A stretch of DNA of 64,000 bases, from the NCBI RefSeq assembly GCF_004299445.1, contig NZ_SCTC01000007.1, forward strand, positions 1 to 64,000, read 5' to 3'. Under the pieces are notes generated by a model, which was not told the DNA's origin, made no database searches, and saw nothing but the letters and a program-made list of their open reading frames with translations. Origin of the DNA: Phenylobacterium sp. (GTDB lineage: Bacteria; Pseudomonadota; Alphaproteobacteria; Caulobacterales; Caulobacteraceae). Positions 1-8,522 of this stretch are shown one piece after another (position 1 is the stretch's first letter; the number at the start of each line of letters is the position of its first letter). The position numbers were made by a program, and so were the translations under genes.

Positions 1-1116
1 CAGCGCGCGGACTTCGGACGCGACGACCGCGAAGCCCTTGCCCGCATCGCCGGCCCGGGCCGCCTCCACGCCCGCGTTGAGGGCCAGCAGGTTGGTCTGG
101 AAGGCGATCTCGTCGATCACCCCGATGATCTGGCTGATCCGGCCGGACGAGGCGTCGATCTCGTCCATGGCGCTGATCGCCTGGCTCACCACCGCGCCTG
201 AGCGCTCGGCTTCGGATCGCGCGCCGGCGACGGCCTGGCTGGCGTCCTGGGCCCCCGCCGCGCTCTTGCGAACCGTCGCGGTGATCTGCTCCAGGGCCGC
301 TGCGGTCTCCTCGAGGCTGGCGGCCTGCTGTTCGGTGCGGCGCGACAGATCACCGGCCGCGGAGCTGATCTGTCCGACGCCCTGGCTGACCATCTGGGCG
401 GTGCCCGCAGCCGCCGCGACGACCTGCTCAAGGCTGGAGATCGCAGCGTTGAAGTCCCGCTTGAGCGTTGCGAATTCCGGCGACAGCTCCGAGTCGACAC
501 GGGCGCGCAGGTCGCCCTTGGCCAGGCGCGCCAGGGCTTCGCCCAGCGCCGACATGGCCACCGTCTGACGCTCCTCGGCGGCCCGGCGTTCGGTGTCCAG
601 CCGCTGGCGTTCGGCCTCGAGCGTCTCGAGATAGATCGAGAGCGCGAAGTCCATGTCGAGCATCATGGCCTTAACCATCGCGGCGCTTTCGTTTGCCACG
701 ACCTTGGCCGCCTTGGCGTTGACGCCAAGCGCCTTGGGCCATCGCGTCTCCACCAGCCGCCGCAGCAGCGCCTCCGTGATCAGCGCGTAGCCGGCGATGT
801 ACCAGCGCGGTTCAAGACCGATGCGGGCGTGCGTTTCCCCGATGGTGCGGACGCCCCTGACGTAGGCATCGCTGAACTCCGCCTCGGCGATCACGCCCCA
901 GTGGCGCGCCTGACCGTTCTGCGCCCCGGTGATGTGACGCTCGTCACGGAAAAATCGATTCACGGCGGGCGTCTGGCGCACGCGCGTGTAGAAAGCCTGC
1001 AGCGCGGGCTGGATCTCGGCCTCGATGAAAGGTCGAAGCGATCTCAGCGTGTCACGCGACTGACGGTCCAGGCCGATGAAGTCGAGTCGTTCGCCTATGG
1101 CATTGCTTTCGCTCAT
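1..1116 (-). CDS. Globin-coupled methyl-accepting chemotaxis protein (3' end outside window)
   Basis: This is a soluble chemoreceptor that would signal heme-bound oxygen or another gas to CheA. The 372 visible residues start at ATG 1116. Residues about 10-165 look like a protoglobin sensor domain with a Q-x-x-HW motif whose His72 is the expected proximal heme ligand. No membrane segment follows. A HAMP-like linker lies at about 190-240, then the coiled-coil MCP signalling domain with the conserved hairpin [20 protein letters not shown] (about 335-355). The left window edge cuts the protein just past the hairpin tip. The family call is firm; the ligand is inferred from the family. Confidence 0.9.
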   Translation of the reverse strand, partial: MSESNAIGERLDFIGLDRQSRDTLRSLRPFIEAEIQPALQAFYTRVRQTPAVNRFFRDERHITGAQNGQARHWGVIAEAEFSDAYVRGVRTIGETHARIGLEPRWYIAGYALITEALLRRLVETRWPKALGVNAKAAKVVANESAAMVKAMMLDMDFALSIYLETLEAERQRLDTERRAAEERQTVAMSALGEALARLAKGDLRARVDSELSPEFATLKRDFNAAISSLEQVVAAAAGTAQMVSQGVGQISSAAGDLSRRTEQQAASLEETAAALEQITATVRKSAAGAQDASQAVAGARSEAERSGAVVSQAISAMDEIDASSGRISQIIGVIDEIAFQTNLLALNAGVEAARAGDAGKGFAVVASEVRAL

Positions 1117-1257
1117 GGGTGAGCCCTTTCATTTGGACTCACCCCACGCCGTGTCGGTTAACATCGGCTTGCCATGACCGGGGCCGAGGAGCGGCCAAAT
1201 GGCGCAGAGCAAACTGATGCGGATCAATGACTTGCGGATCGAATGGTGTTGCCGGCT

Positions 1258-2643
1258 TCAGCGCCCCGCAGCGCGCGCCCTCACCCAGTCGGATACCGTT
1301 GCCAGCGCCGCCGGAGCGAACGTCTCCTCAATGCGGCCGTAGTCGCGAGGATCGCCCGTCGCCGACGTCTGGAACAGGTGGTTAAGTCCCGGTAGCTCGA
1401 TGACCGTGGCGTCCTTGTTCGCCTTCAGCGCCTCGCGGATCGCCGGCAGGTTCTGGCCGGCTATCACCTGGAGGTCGTTGGCGCCGTTGACGGCCAGGAC
1501 GGGCATCCTGAGCTTCGCCAGGTTGGGCCGCGGGTCATGGGCGATGAACTCGCGGTACCAGGGCGTGAACAGGAGCTGGTTGGCGGCGATCAACTGCTCA
1601 ACCGGGACACCCACAACCGCCGCGCCCTGGCCGACCACCTTGGTCACTTCGACCTTCGCGGCCTCCCAGTCGGCCGTCTCGGCGAGCAGGGTGTCGATGC
1701 GGCCCGCGAACGTCTCGTTGCGGGCCACCGCTTCAGGCGGGATTCCTCGTGCTTTGGCTACGGCCGCGCGCTGGGCCGCCATGAGCTCGCGGCTGGGCGC
1801 GCCAGGGCCGGCCAGCAGGACCACGAAGGCGATCGTCGGATCCTTCGCCGCCACCATCGGCCCGACCATGCCGCCCTCGCTGTGGCCGATCAGTCCAATC
1901 CGGCCCGTGTCGATATCCTTGCGGTCGCGCAGGAACGCGACTGCCGCGGCCGCATCGACGGCGAAGTCCGAGCTGGTCGCGTCCTGGAACCTGCCCGTCG
2001 ACTTCCCGTAGCCCCGATCATCGTAGCGTAGCACCGCAATGCCGCGTCGCGTCAGGTGGTCTGCCAGGACCAGGAAAGGCCGATGGCCCAGCAGTTGCTC
2101 GTCGCGATCCTGAGCGCCGGACCCGCTGATCAGGATCGCCGCCGGAAACGGCCCCTTGCCTTCGGGCAGGGTCAGCGTGCCGGCGAGCTTCACGCCCGGC
2201 GCACTGTCGAAGGCGACCTCCTCCTCGCGATACGGGTAGGGCTTGGCCGGCATCTGCGGTCGTGCCCGGCTGGGCACGGGGCCCTTGGCCAGCGTCAGCG
2301 GGATCGGCCCGCCCTGGATCCACCGCCCGTTCCACGCGCCCTGTGCTGCGTCCCACCGGCCCTCGTAGCGTCCCCGGATCATGGGCACGGCGAAGCTGAG
2401 CTTGCCCTGGTCCATCCTGGCGTCGCTGATGGGAATGTCGCCCGGGCTCTGGTCGGGGCTGGTGATCGAGCCCGTGAGCGCGCCGCCCTCGCCGGCCTCG
2501 ATCTTCACGCCGATGCGCAGCTCGACGCCGCCCACCTGCAGCAGGCCGTTCCAGTCGCCGACCGCCTCCTGGGCGCTGGCCGCCGAGCTCGTCAGAAGCG
2601 CCGCCGCCGACACCGCCGCGACCCGCTGGAGCATGGACTTCAT
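1258..2643 (-). CDS. Secreted alpha/beta hydrolase
   Basis: This 461-residue protein has a signal peptide (hydrophobic stretch ending SAASAQ, about residue 25). A beta-rich N-terminal region at 27-125 precedes an alpha/beta-hydrolase domain. The nucleophile elbow is GHSEGG with Ser255, after the strand motif RYDDRGYGKS; an acid (NGANDLQV) and a His (LPGLNHLF) follow near the C terminus. It probably hydrolyses an ester, thioester or peptide in the periplasm; the substrate cannot be told. The start at 2643 is chosen because the signal peptide begins there; the frame stays open upstream only as a shadow of the slipin gene. It is the last gene of a regulator/slipin/hydrolase operon, 11 bp after the slipin stop. 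Confidence 0.85.
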   Translation of the reverse strand: MKSMLQRVAAVSAAALLTSSAASAQEAVGDWNGLLQVGGVELRIGVKIEAGEGGALTGSITSPDQSPGDIPISDARMDQGKLSFAVPMIRGRYEGRWDAAQGAWNGRWIQGGPIPLTLAKGPVPSRARPQMPAKPYPYREEEVAFDSAPGVKLAGTLTLPEGKGPFPAAILISGSGAQDRDEQLLGHRPFLVLADHLTRRGIAVLRYDDRGYGKSTGRFQDATSSDFAVDAAAAVAFLRDRKDIDTGRIGLIGHSEGGMVGPMVAAKDPTIAFVVLLAGPGAPSRELMAAQRAAVAKARGIPPEAVARNETFAGRIDTLLAETADWEAAKVEVTKVVGQGAAVVGVPVEQLIAANQLLFTPWYREFIAHDPRPNLAKLRMPVLAVNGANDLQVIAGQNLPAIREALKANKDATVIELPGLNHLFQTSATGDPRDYGRIEETFAPAALATVSDWVRARAAGR

Positions 2644-2654
2644 CTCGCCCTCCC

Positions 2655-3554
2655 TCAGGCCTGCGGCGGGCGCGCGGCCTGGGCCACCTGGGCCAGGGCC
2701 ATCACGCTGCCGGGGTTCATGGCGTCGACCATCGAGGTCGGCAGCAAGATGGTGGCGCCGCCCTCCTTGGTCGTCTCGTAGATGATGTTCATCGCCCGCA
2801 GCTGCAGCGCCGCCGGCGAGCGGGCATAGATCTCGGCGGCCTCGACGAACTTGATCGCCACCTCCTGCTCGGCCTGGCCCAGGGCCACCCGCGCCAGCCG
2901 TTCCCGCTCGGCCTGGGCTTGGCGGCTCATGGCGTCCTGCAGGCCGGCCGGAACGCCGATGTCGCGAATCTCGACCGAGATGACCGAGATACCCCAGTCG
3001 GCGATCTTTCGCCCGATCACCTCCCGCAGCAGTTCGTCGCCCCTGGTCCTTTCGGCCAGCAGGGTCGCCAGCATCGACGAGCCCACCATCTCGCGCAGGG
3101 AGGTCTCCGAGACCTGCGCGATCGCGCGCCGGTAGTCCTGGATTTCCAGGGCCGCGCGCTCGGTGTCGTGCACCTGCCAGAAGATCACTGCGTCGATGTT
3201 CACAGGAACGGTGTCCTTCGACAGCGCCTGCTGGGCGTTGAACTCGGTGGTCTGGATCCGCTGGTCGATCCAATAGGCGATCTGGTCGACGATTGGGATG
3301 ATCAGGAACAGGCCAGGCCCAGCGATCTTGTCCAGGCGGCCCAGGCGCAGCACGACGGCCCGCTCCCACTGGTTGGCCATCTTGAGCGTGAGCAGGATCA
3401 GGATGCCCAAGAGAATGACCACCAGCCCGACAGCGACCAGGGCCGGGGCGCTATCCGCGGTCGTCACGATGATCGCCCCGATCGCCACCGCAATCGTCGC
3501 CAGGGTCAGCGAGAGCGGATTGACGTCCTTCAGTGGGCTGCTGGCGTTCATCAT
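2655..3554 (-). CDS. Slipin (SPFH/stomatin-family membrane protein)
   Basis: The 299-residue protein has two hydrophobic segments near the N terminus (about 15-30 and 38-57) and then an SPFH domain (about 60-240) typical of bacterial slipins. Family hallmarks include the VVLRLGRL and GPGLFLIIPIVD segments at the domain start and DIGVPAGLQDAM, followed by a charged, Ala-rich coiled-coil stretch (QAQAERERLARVALGQAEQE). Slipins oligomerise in membrane microdomains and often work with NfeD-type proteases; no nfeD is visible here. The start ATG overlaps the stop of the upstream regulator (ATGA), so translation is probably coupled. The role of this particular slipin is unknown. Confidence 0.9.
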   Translation of the reverse strand: MMNASSPLKDVNPLSLTLATIAVAIGAIIVTTADSAPALVAVGLVVILLGILILLTLKMANQWERAVVLRLGRLDKIAGPGLFLIIPIVDQIAYWIDQRIQTTEFNAQQALSKDTVPVNIDAVIFWQVHDTERAALEIQDYRRAIAQVSETSLREMVGSSMLATLLAERTRGDELLREVIGRKIADWGISVISVEIRDIGVPAGLQDAMSRQAQAERERLARVALGQAEQEVAIKFVEAAEIYARSPAALQLRAMNIIYETTKEGGATILLPTSMVDAMNPGSVMALAQVAQAARPPQA

Positions 3555-3955
3555 GGCGCGTCCTCCTGGGTGGCGAGTTCGTTGATCTTGCGGGCCAGCG
3601 CGGCGGGATCGACGCCCGCGGCGGCAGCTGCTGCCAGAGCTTGGCGAGCAAGCCGCTCGGTCTCGGCCTCATGGTCAGGTCCGGTCAGCGTGGCGGCCGG
3701 CTCTGCGACGAAACTGCCGCGTCCGCGAACCAGGATGACGGCCCCGGCGCGCTCCAGATCGTCATAGGCGTGGCGTACGGTGTTCAGGTCGACCCGCAGG
3801 CTGACCGCGACCTGGCGCATGGTCGGCATCTGGTCGCCAGGCTTCAGCCGCCCCGCCCCCATCATCCGCAGGAACTGCTCGCGCAGCTGCACATAGATCG
3901 GGACGCCGGTGTCCTCGATCCGCAGCGTGCTGAGCAATTGCTCCTGTGTATGCAT
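3551..3955 (-). CDS. GntR-family regulator, YtrA subfamily
   Basis: At 134 residues this fits the short YtrA type: an N-terminal winged helix-turn-helix (about 15-85) and only a short helical C-terminal dimerisation tail, with no FCD or UTRA effector domain. Recognisable parts are PIYVQLREQFL, LKPGDQMPTMRQVA and the wing VRGRGSFVAE. It heads the slipin/hydrolase operon and overlaps the next start by 4 bp. Its ATG sits inside a perfect 14-bp palindrome, which suggests direct autorepression. YtrA regulators usually control membrane-associated operons, which fits the slipin neighbour. Confidence 0.88.
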   Translation of the reverse strand: MHTQEQLLSTLRIEDTGVPIYVQLREQFLRMMGAGRLKPGDQMPTMRQVAVSLRVDLNTVRHAYDDLERAGAVILVRGRGSFVAEPAATLTGPDHEAETERLARQALAAAAAAGVDPAALARKINELATQEDAP

Positions 3956-3959
3956 ACAC
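3946..3959 (-). promoter_or_regulatory. Palindromic operator covering the ytrA-type start codon
   Basis: GTGTATGCATACAC is a perfect 14-bp palindrome whose centre contains the regulator's ATG (3955-3953). No Shine-Dalgarno sequence precedes that ATG at normal spacing. The flank toward higher coordinates is AT-rich (about 3959-3969), with a TTGACC box at 3985-3990. This is consistent with an operator at the transcription start of a leaderless or nearly leaderless mRNA. YtrA-type operators are commonly short GTAT/ATAC palindromes; binding here is inferred. Confidence 0.55.
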
Positions 3960-4114
3960 TAATACAATACCCTCGCAGCGCAGCGGTCAAGCGGCGCTGT
4001 GCCGCCGCGCAGGAACCGAGAGGTTCACGGCCGCGGGAAGGCTGGGGGACAGGAGCCTAAGGGAGGGGTGGAGGCGTCACCGCGACCGGCCGGCCATGGG
4101 CGCGCCAACTCGCG

Positions 4115-5044
4115 TCAGCCGCCCATGGTCGAGGGCATCGGCATGCCCCACTGGACGCCCATCAGCTCCTGGATCGACGCCTTACGCGGCGGGTCGGCCG
4201 CGGTGAGCAGGTCCCCGTCGGTCCAGTGCTCCAGGGTGAAACCCCACGGATCGCGCCAGTAGTCGAAGACCTGGCTGCCCAGGACATGGCGACCCACGCC
4301 CCACTCGGGATCGGCGCCGGCGGCCTTGAGGTGGGCATGTCCACGCATCAGGTCGTCCAGGTCCTGAACCTCGAAGGCGGCGTGGTTGAAGCCAGGTCCG
4401 GTGGGCAGTTGAGCCAGGAACAGGGTGTGGTGGTCGGTGGGCGAGTCTCCCCGGTCGCAGCGCAGGAAGGCGCCCAGCGAGAACTCCGGCGCGACGGCGA
4501 TCTCGTCGGAGGTGAGGAAGCCGAACAGTCCCTTGTACCAGGCCTCCGAGGCCCGGAAGTCCGACACGTTGAGCACGGCGTGGCCCAGGCGCATGACTGT
4601 GGCCGATCCGGCGGCGACCCGCTTGACGGTCCTTAGCCGCGGCCGGCCGTGGGCGCTGTTCCAAGCCGGCGGCGACTCGATGGCGACTTCGGCGGCCGGC
4701 GACTGTCCGGCCACCACTTCGACGCCGTGACCATCGGGGTCCTTCAGCCGCACGATCCGGCCGCCGCCAGGCGCGTCGTGGTCCTCGACGGGGGCGCCTG
4801 TGGCGGTGGAGAGCGCCGCCAGATCGGCGAGGCTCTGGGCGCGGAAGCCCACCGCCAGGAACGCGGGCTCGCCCAGTTCGGTCACGTGCACGAAGGGCGC
4901 CGAGCCGCGGCCACGGACGTACAGCCGATCCGTACGCGCGTCGGCCGGCAGCAGTCCGAAGTCCGCCAGGTACTGCGCCATCCGGCCCAGGTCCGGGGCG
5001 CGGAACCGCACGTGGGCGATGTCCTCGACCTTGATCACGCTCAT
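4115..5044 (-). CDS. VOC-family extradiol-dioxygenase-like protein
   Basis: The 309 residues form two tandem vicinal-oxygen-chelate modules (about 5-115 and 150-280). The C-terminal module keeps the 2-His-1-carboxylate metal set: His155 (RLGHAVLNV), His221 (FNHAAFEV) and Glu272 (TLEHW). This matches type I extradiol dioxygenases, which ring-cleave catechols next to a hydroxyl with Fe(II). The N-terminal module lacks a full metal set, as usual for the degenerate domain. Neighbouring GntR and FAH-family hydrolase genes support a role in meta-cleavage of an aromatic compound. The substrate is unknown, and a non-dioxygenase VOC function is possible. Confidence 0.8.
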   Translation of the reverse strand: MSVIKVEDIAHVRFRAPDLGRMAQYLADFGLLPADARTDRLYVRGRGSAPFVHVTELGEPAFLAVGFRAQSLADLAALSTATGAPVEDHDAPGGGRIVRLKDPDGHGVEVVAGQSPAAEVAIESPPAWNSAHGRPRLRTVKRVAAGSATVMRLGHAVLNVSDFRASEAWYKGLFGFLTSDEIAVAPEFSLGAFLRCDRGDSPTDHHTLFLAQLPTGPGFNHAAFEVQDLDDLMRGHAHLKAAGADPEWGVGRHVLGSQVFDYWRDPWGFTLEHWTDGDLLTAADPPRKASIQELMGVQWGMPMPSTMGG

Positions 5045-5069
5045 GGAAGTCCTCGTTGGGCTCGGGGGA

Positions 5070-5771
5070 TCACTCGGCCGCCGCCAGGCGGGCCGAGCCG
5101 ATGATGAGGGCCGTGGTGGCCCGGATGTGGCGGACCATCAGGTCGACCAGTCGGTCGGCGTCACGGGCCAGGGCCGCGTCGACGATGGCCTGGTGCTCGC
5201 CGCCGACGTCTCGGTCGTGGTCGGCGTGCGCCGACAGGCCGCGATAGCGCTCGGACTGCTCGTAGAGCTGAGCGTGCAGGTCCCGCAGCCGGCGGCTGCC
5301 GCAGGCGCTGACGAGGGCGGCGTGGAACTCGGCGTGCCGCGCGATCCAGGCCATCGTCGCGTCCAGGTCGCGCCCGACCCGGGGCGGGACGCGGCTGAGG
5401 CGGTGGGCGGCGGCCAGCACGGCGGCTTCCCAGGCATCGTCGCCGTTGGCCAGCGCGCGCCGCAGCGCGATCGCCTCGACCTCGCAGCGCAGGTCGGTGA
5501 GATCTTCCAGATCCTGGATCGAGAGCGGGGCGACGGCGAACCCCTTCTGGTCCTGCGACACGACCAGTTGCTCGGCCACCAGCCGCGACAGCCCTTCCCG
5601 GATGGCGCCCGGGCTCACCTCCATCCGCTGGGCCAGGTCGTTGATCTTCAGCCGCGCGCCCGGCGCGTGGCGGCCAAACATGATGTCGGCCCGCAGCCGC
5701 TGGTAGGCGAGGCTGGTCTGGCTACGCGCTGCGGAGGTGTCGGCCGTAGGACTGCGAAGGGCGTCGATCAT
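5070..5771 (-). CDS. GntR-family regulator, FadR/FCD subfamily
   Basis: This 233-residue protein has an N-terminal winged HTH (about 18-82; LKINDLAQRMEVSPGAIREG) and an all-helical FCD ligand domain with conserved metal/ligand residues in HAEFHAAL, GEHQAI and RHIRATT. Such proteins repress catabolic operons and are released by an organic acid. ATG 5771 is chosen because the frame upstream overlaps the divergent FAH gene and has no GntR-like sequence. It lies 25 bp upstream of the VOC gene on the same strand and diverges from the FAH gene across 70 bp, so it probably controls both. Confidence 0.88.
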   Translation of the reverse strand: MIDALRSPTADTSAARSQTSLAYQRLRADIMFGRHAPGARLKINDLAQRMEVSPGAIREGLSRLVAEQLVVSQDQKGFAVAPLSIQDLEDLTDLRCEVEAIALRRALANGDDAWEAAVLAAAHRLSRVPPRVGRDLDATMAWIARHAEFHAALVSACGSRRLRDLHAQLYEQSERYRGLSAHADHDRDVGGEHQAIVDAALARDADRLVDLMVRHIRATTALIIGSARLAAAE

Positions 5772-5841
5772 AAAATATATATTGCAGCATAAAATCGATC
5801 GTGACAAGGAATGTGTAGATTGAACTCGAGGAGATCGTCCC
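5772..5841. promoter_or_regulatory. Divergent promoter region of the GntR/FCD and FAH genes
   Basis: This 70-bp spacer holds an AT-rich core (about 5770-5797, including AAAATATATATTGCAGCAT) that stands out in the GC-rich window and should contain both promoters and the regulator's operator. An AGGAG ribosome-binding site at 5829-5833 precedes the GTG start of the FAH gene. I cannot fix the operator half-sites with confidence. Confidence 0.5.
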
Positions 5842-6684
5842 GTGAAACTGCTGCGCTTCGACGACAACGGAACCGCCCGGCTGGGCGTGGTGCGCGGCGA
5901 CGACATCGTGGTGCTGGACGGCTGGGCCAGCATGCTGGCGATCATCGCGGGCGGGGCCGAGGCCCTGGCCGATGTGGCGCGTCAGCGGGACGCCGCAAGA
6001 CGGACCGCGCCGCTGAAGAGCGCCCGCCTGCTGGCCCCCATCGAGCGGCCGGGCAAGTACCTGGCCATCGGCATGAACTACGCCAGGCACCTGGAAGAGG
6101 CGAAGCGGCTGGGTCAGCCCACGCCCAGCCAGCAGTTCTGGTTCAACAAGCAGACGAGCTGCATCGCCGGGCCCTTCGACGACATCGAGCCGGGGGTCAC
6201 CCAGATGCTGGACTACGAAGCCGAGCTGGGCGTGGTGATCGGCAAGCCCGCCAAGGGCGTCAGCGAGGCGGACGCGAAGACCCACGTGTTCGGCTACGTC
6301 GTCGCCAACGATGTCTCGGCCCGCGACTGGCAGCGCCACTCGCCCACATTCACCATGGGCAAGTCATTCGACACCCACGGCCCGATCGGCCCCTGGATCG
6401 TAACCGCCGACGAGATCGCCGATCCGCACGCGCTGAAAATCCGCTGCCTGGTGAACGGTGAGGTCCGCCAGGACAGCGACACCAGCCAGCTGATCTACAA
6501 CATCTGGCAGCAGATCGCGTACCTCTCGACCGCCTTCACCCTCGAGCCTGGCGACCTCCTGGCCACCGGCACGCCGGAGGGTGTCGGCGTCGGCATGACG
6601 CCCCCCACCTTCCTCAAGCCCGGCGACGTGGTCCGCTGCGAGGTGGAAGGTGTCGGCGCCATCGAGAACCGCGTGGCCGGTTAG
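5842..6684 (+). CDS. Fumarylacetoacetate hydrolase (FAH) family protein
   Basis: This 280-residue enzyme has the FAH fold, with an N-terminal cap (1-65) and a catalytic domain. Family motifs include GMNYARHLEEA, the metal-binding LDYEAELGVVIG (two Glu), ANDVSARDWQ (Asp), GKSFDTHGPIGPW and LLATGTPEGVGVGM. Members hydrolyse or decarboxylate products of aromatic ring cleavage such as fumarylpyruvate or 2-hydroxymuconate derivatives using Mg2+ or Mn2+. It is divergent from the GntR/FCD regulator; with the VOC protein it would act on a meta-cleavage product. The start is GTG, supported by AGGAG 8 bp upstream. Confidence 0.88.
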   Translation: MKLLRFDDNGTARLGVVRGDDIVVLDGWASMLAIIAGGAEALADVARQRDAARRTAPLKSARLLAPIERPGKYLAIGMNYARHLEEAKRLGQPTPSQQFWFNKQTSCIAGPFDDIEPGVTQMLDYEAELGVVIGKPAKGVSEADAKTHVFGYVVANDVSARDWQRHSPTFTMGKSFDTHGPIGPWIVTADEIADPHALKIRCLVNGEVRQDSDTSQLIYNIWQQIAYLSTAFTLEPGDLLATGTPEGVGVGMTPPTFLKPGDVVRCEVEGVGAIENRVAG

Positions 6685-6797
6685 AGCCTGTCCGGTTCAG
6701 ATGGAATCATCCGAACCGGATGAACAGGCGCGATCTCCTTGATCTAGAGCGCGTTTCAGGGCGAAGCCGGCATCCACTTTCGCCCAACGCGCTCTAG
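6685..6797. repeat. Two adjacent palindromic intergenic repeats between convergent genes
   Basis: The first unit (about 6686-6729) is an imperfect hairpin: GCCTGT and CCGGTTC pair with GAACCGG and ACAGGC around a GATGGAATCATCC core. The second (6744-6797) has perfect 12-bp arms, CTAGAGCGCGTT (6744-6755) and AACGCGCTCTAG (6786-6797). Sequences like the second recur across alphaproteobacterial genomes as REP-like elements. Placed between the ends of two convergent genes, the pair could act as a bidirectional terminator or mRNA stabiliser. Confidence 0.75.
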
Positions 6798-6804
6798 GCC
6801 TGCC

Positions 6805-8415
6805 TCAGAGCCGCGCGTCGGACGTCAGAGCGAAGCCCTGGTAGCCGGCGGCCGCGACCTCGTTGCACTTGTCACGATAGACCGGGAAGCCGCCGATATA
6901 GGGCATGAACACCCGCGGCTTTCCCGGCACGTTGGCTCCCAGGTACCAGGAGTTGGCGTGCGGGAAGATCGTAGGCTCGGCCACCTCGTTGACGTGGGCG
7001 ACCCATTCGTCCTGAGCCGCCTCGGTGGCCTCGATCGCGCCCAGCTGGCGCTGGCCCATCCACGCGATGCAGTCCGAGATCCATTCGACGTGCTGTTCGA
7101 TGGCGACGGCCATGTTGCAGAGCACCGACGGGCTGCCCGGCCCGGTCACGATGAACAGGTTCGGGAACCCCGCCACCATCAGGCCCAGGTAGGTGCGGGG
7201 ACCGGCGGCCCACGCCTCCTTCAGAACGGCGCCGCCCCGACCGCGAATGTCGATCTTGCCCAGCGCGCCGGTCATGGCGTCGAAGCCAATGGCGTAGACG
7301 ATGGCGTCGGCCTCATAGGTCGCCGCCGCGGTGCGCACGCCGGTGGGCACGATCTCGACAAGCGGCTCGTCGTTGAGGTCGACCAGGCTGACGTTGTCGC
7401 GGTTGAACGTGTCGTAGTAGCCCGTGTCGACGCATAGGCGCTTGGCGCCGATGGGAAAGGTCTTGGGCACCAGCTTCTCGGCCGTGGCCGGATCCTTGAC
7501 GATGCCCCGGATCTTGTCGGCCACGAACGCGACCGCGGTCGCGTTGGCGTCGAGATCGGAGGTCAGGTCGCCGTAGGCGCCCAGCAGGGCGAAGCCGCCC
7601 ACCTGCCAGCGGGCCTCGTAGACGGCCCGGCGCGTCGCCTCGTCCTCCTCCGACGCCAGGGTTTCGCGCCCGTCCACCATGCGGATGCCGAAGCCGGTTT
7701 CCCGGGCCTCGCGCCGGTACTGCTCGCGATTGGCCGTCCAGTCGGCGACGACGGTCGGGTCAGGAGGGCCGTTGTGGGCGGGCACGCTGAAGTTCGGCGT
7801 CCGCTGGAAGATGGTGACGTGGTCAGCCTGGGCGGCGATCTGCGGGATCGACTGGATCGCGGACGAGCCGGTGCCGATCACCGCGACCCGTTGTCCGGTG
7901 AAGTCGACGCCCTCGTGCGGCCAGCGCCCGGTGTGCCAGCTGGGGCCCTGGAACGAGTCCTTGCCCGGGAAGGCCGGCTCGTTCGGCACCGACAGCACGC
8001 CAGTGGCCATGACGCAGTAGCGCGCGGTGATCGTTTCGCCGCGGTCGGTGGTGACGGTCCAGCGGTTGGAGGCTTCGTCGAAGTGGGCGGCGGTGACCCG
8101 GGTTTCGAACTGAATGCCGTCACGCAGGCCGAAGCGGTCGGCCACGTGGTTGAGGTATTTCAGCAGCTCAGGCTGGCTGGCGTAGCGCTCGCTCCACACC
8201 CACTCGGCGTCGAGCTCGGGCGAGAAGGAGTACGAGTACTCCTGGCTCTCTATATCGACCCGCGCGCCCGGATACCGGTTCCAGTACCAGGTGCCGCCGA
8301 CGCCCGTCCCGGCCTCGAAGACCCGCGCCGTCAGCCCCTGCTGGCGAAGCCGGTGCAGCATGTAGAGCCCGGAGAACCCCGCGCCCACGATCACTGCATC
8401 GTACGACTGACCCAT
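6805..8415 (-). CDS. Flavin-dependent Baeyer-Villiger-type monooxygenase
   Basis: The 536-residue enzyme has two Rossmann motifs, GAGFSG (11-16, FAD) and GTGSSA (181-186, NADPH). Between them is the Baeyer-Villiger signature FxGxxxHxxxWP (FQGPSWHTGRWP, 155-166). The GTWYWNRYPGARVD segment is typical of cyclohexanone-monooxygenase-like type I BVMOs. It would insert oxygen next to a ketone to give an ester or lactone. ATG 8415 is chosen because GGAGGAG precedes it and the FAD motif starts at once. The divergent neighbour is a lactonase-like metallohydrolase, followed by a CoA ligase, which suits the next steps of ketone breakdown. The substrate is unknown. Confidence 0.9.
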   Translation of the reverse strand: MGQSYDAVIVGAGFSGLYMLHRLRQQGLTARVFEAGTGVGGTWYWNRYPGARVDIESQEYSYSFSPELDAEWVWSERYASQPELLKYLNHVADRFGLRDGIQFETRVTAAHFDEASNRWTVTTDRGETITARYCVMATGVLSVPNEPAFPGKDSFQGPSWHTGRWPHEGVDFTGQRVAVIGTGSSAIQSIPQIAAQADHVTIFQRTPNFSVPAHNGPPDPTVVADWTANREQYRREARETGFGIRMVDGRETLASEEDEATRRAVYEARWQVGGFALLGAYGDLTSDLDANATAVAFVADKIRGIVKDPATAEKLVPKTFPIGAKRLCVDTGYYDTFNRDNVSLVDLNDEPLVEIVPTGVRTAAATYEADAIVYAIGFDAMTGALGKIDIRGRGGAVLKEAWAAGPRTYLGLMVAGFPNLFIVTGPGSPSVLCNMAVAIEQHVEWISDCIAWMGQRQLGAIEATEAAQDEWVAHVNEVAEPTIFPHANSWYLGANVPGKPRVFMPYIGGFPVYRDKCNEVAAAGYQGFALTSDARL

Positions 8416-8522
8416 ACCCGCTCCTCCCTTTGCCCTTTTCCCGGACGATAGCCCCTTTGCGGCCTTGTGCATCCCCGCTCCGCCGCGTCAGGTTGGCGAA
8501 AATCAAATCTGGGGAAACGCCG

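Noticed and set aside
1258..3369. A 703-codon frame that would fuse the slipin region to the alpha/beta hydrolase
   Set aside because: Its N-terminal third is out of frame with the slipin; the real hydrolase starts at the signal peptide at 2643.
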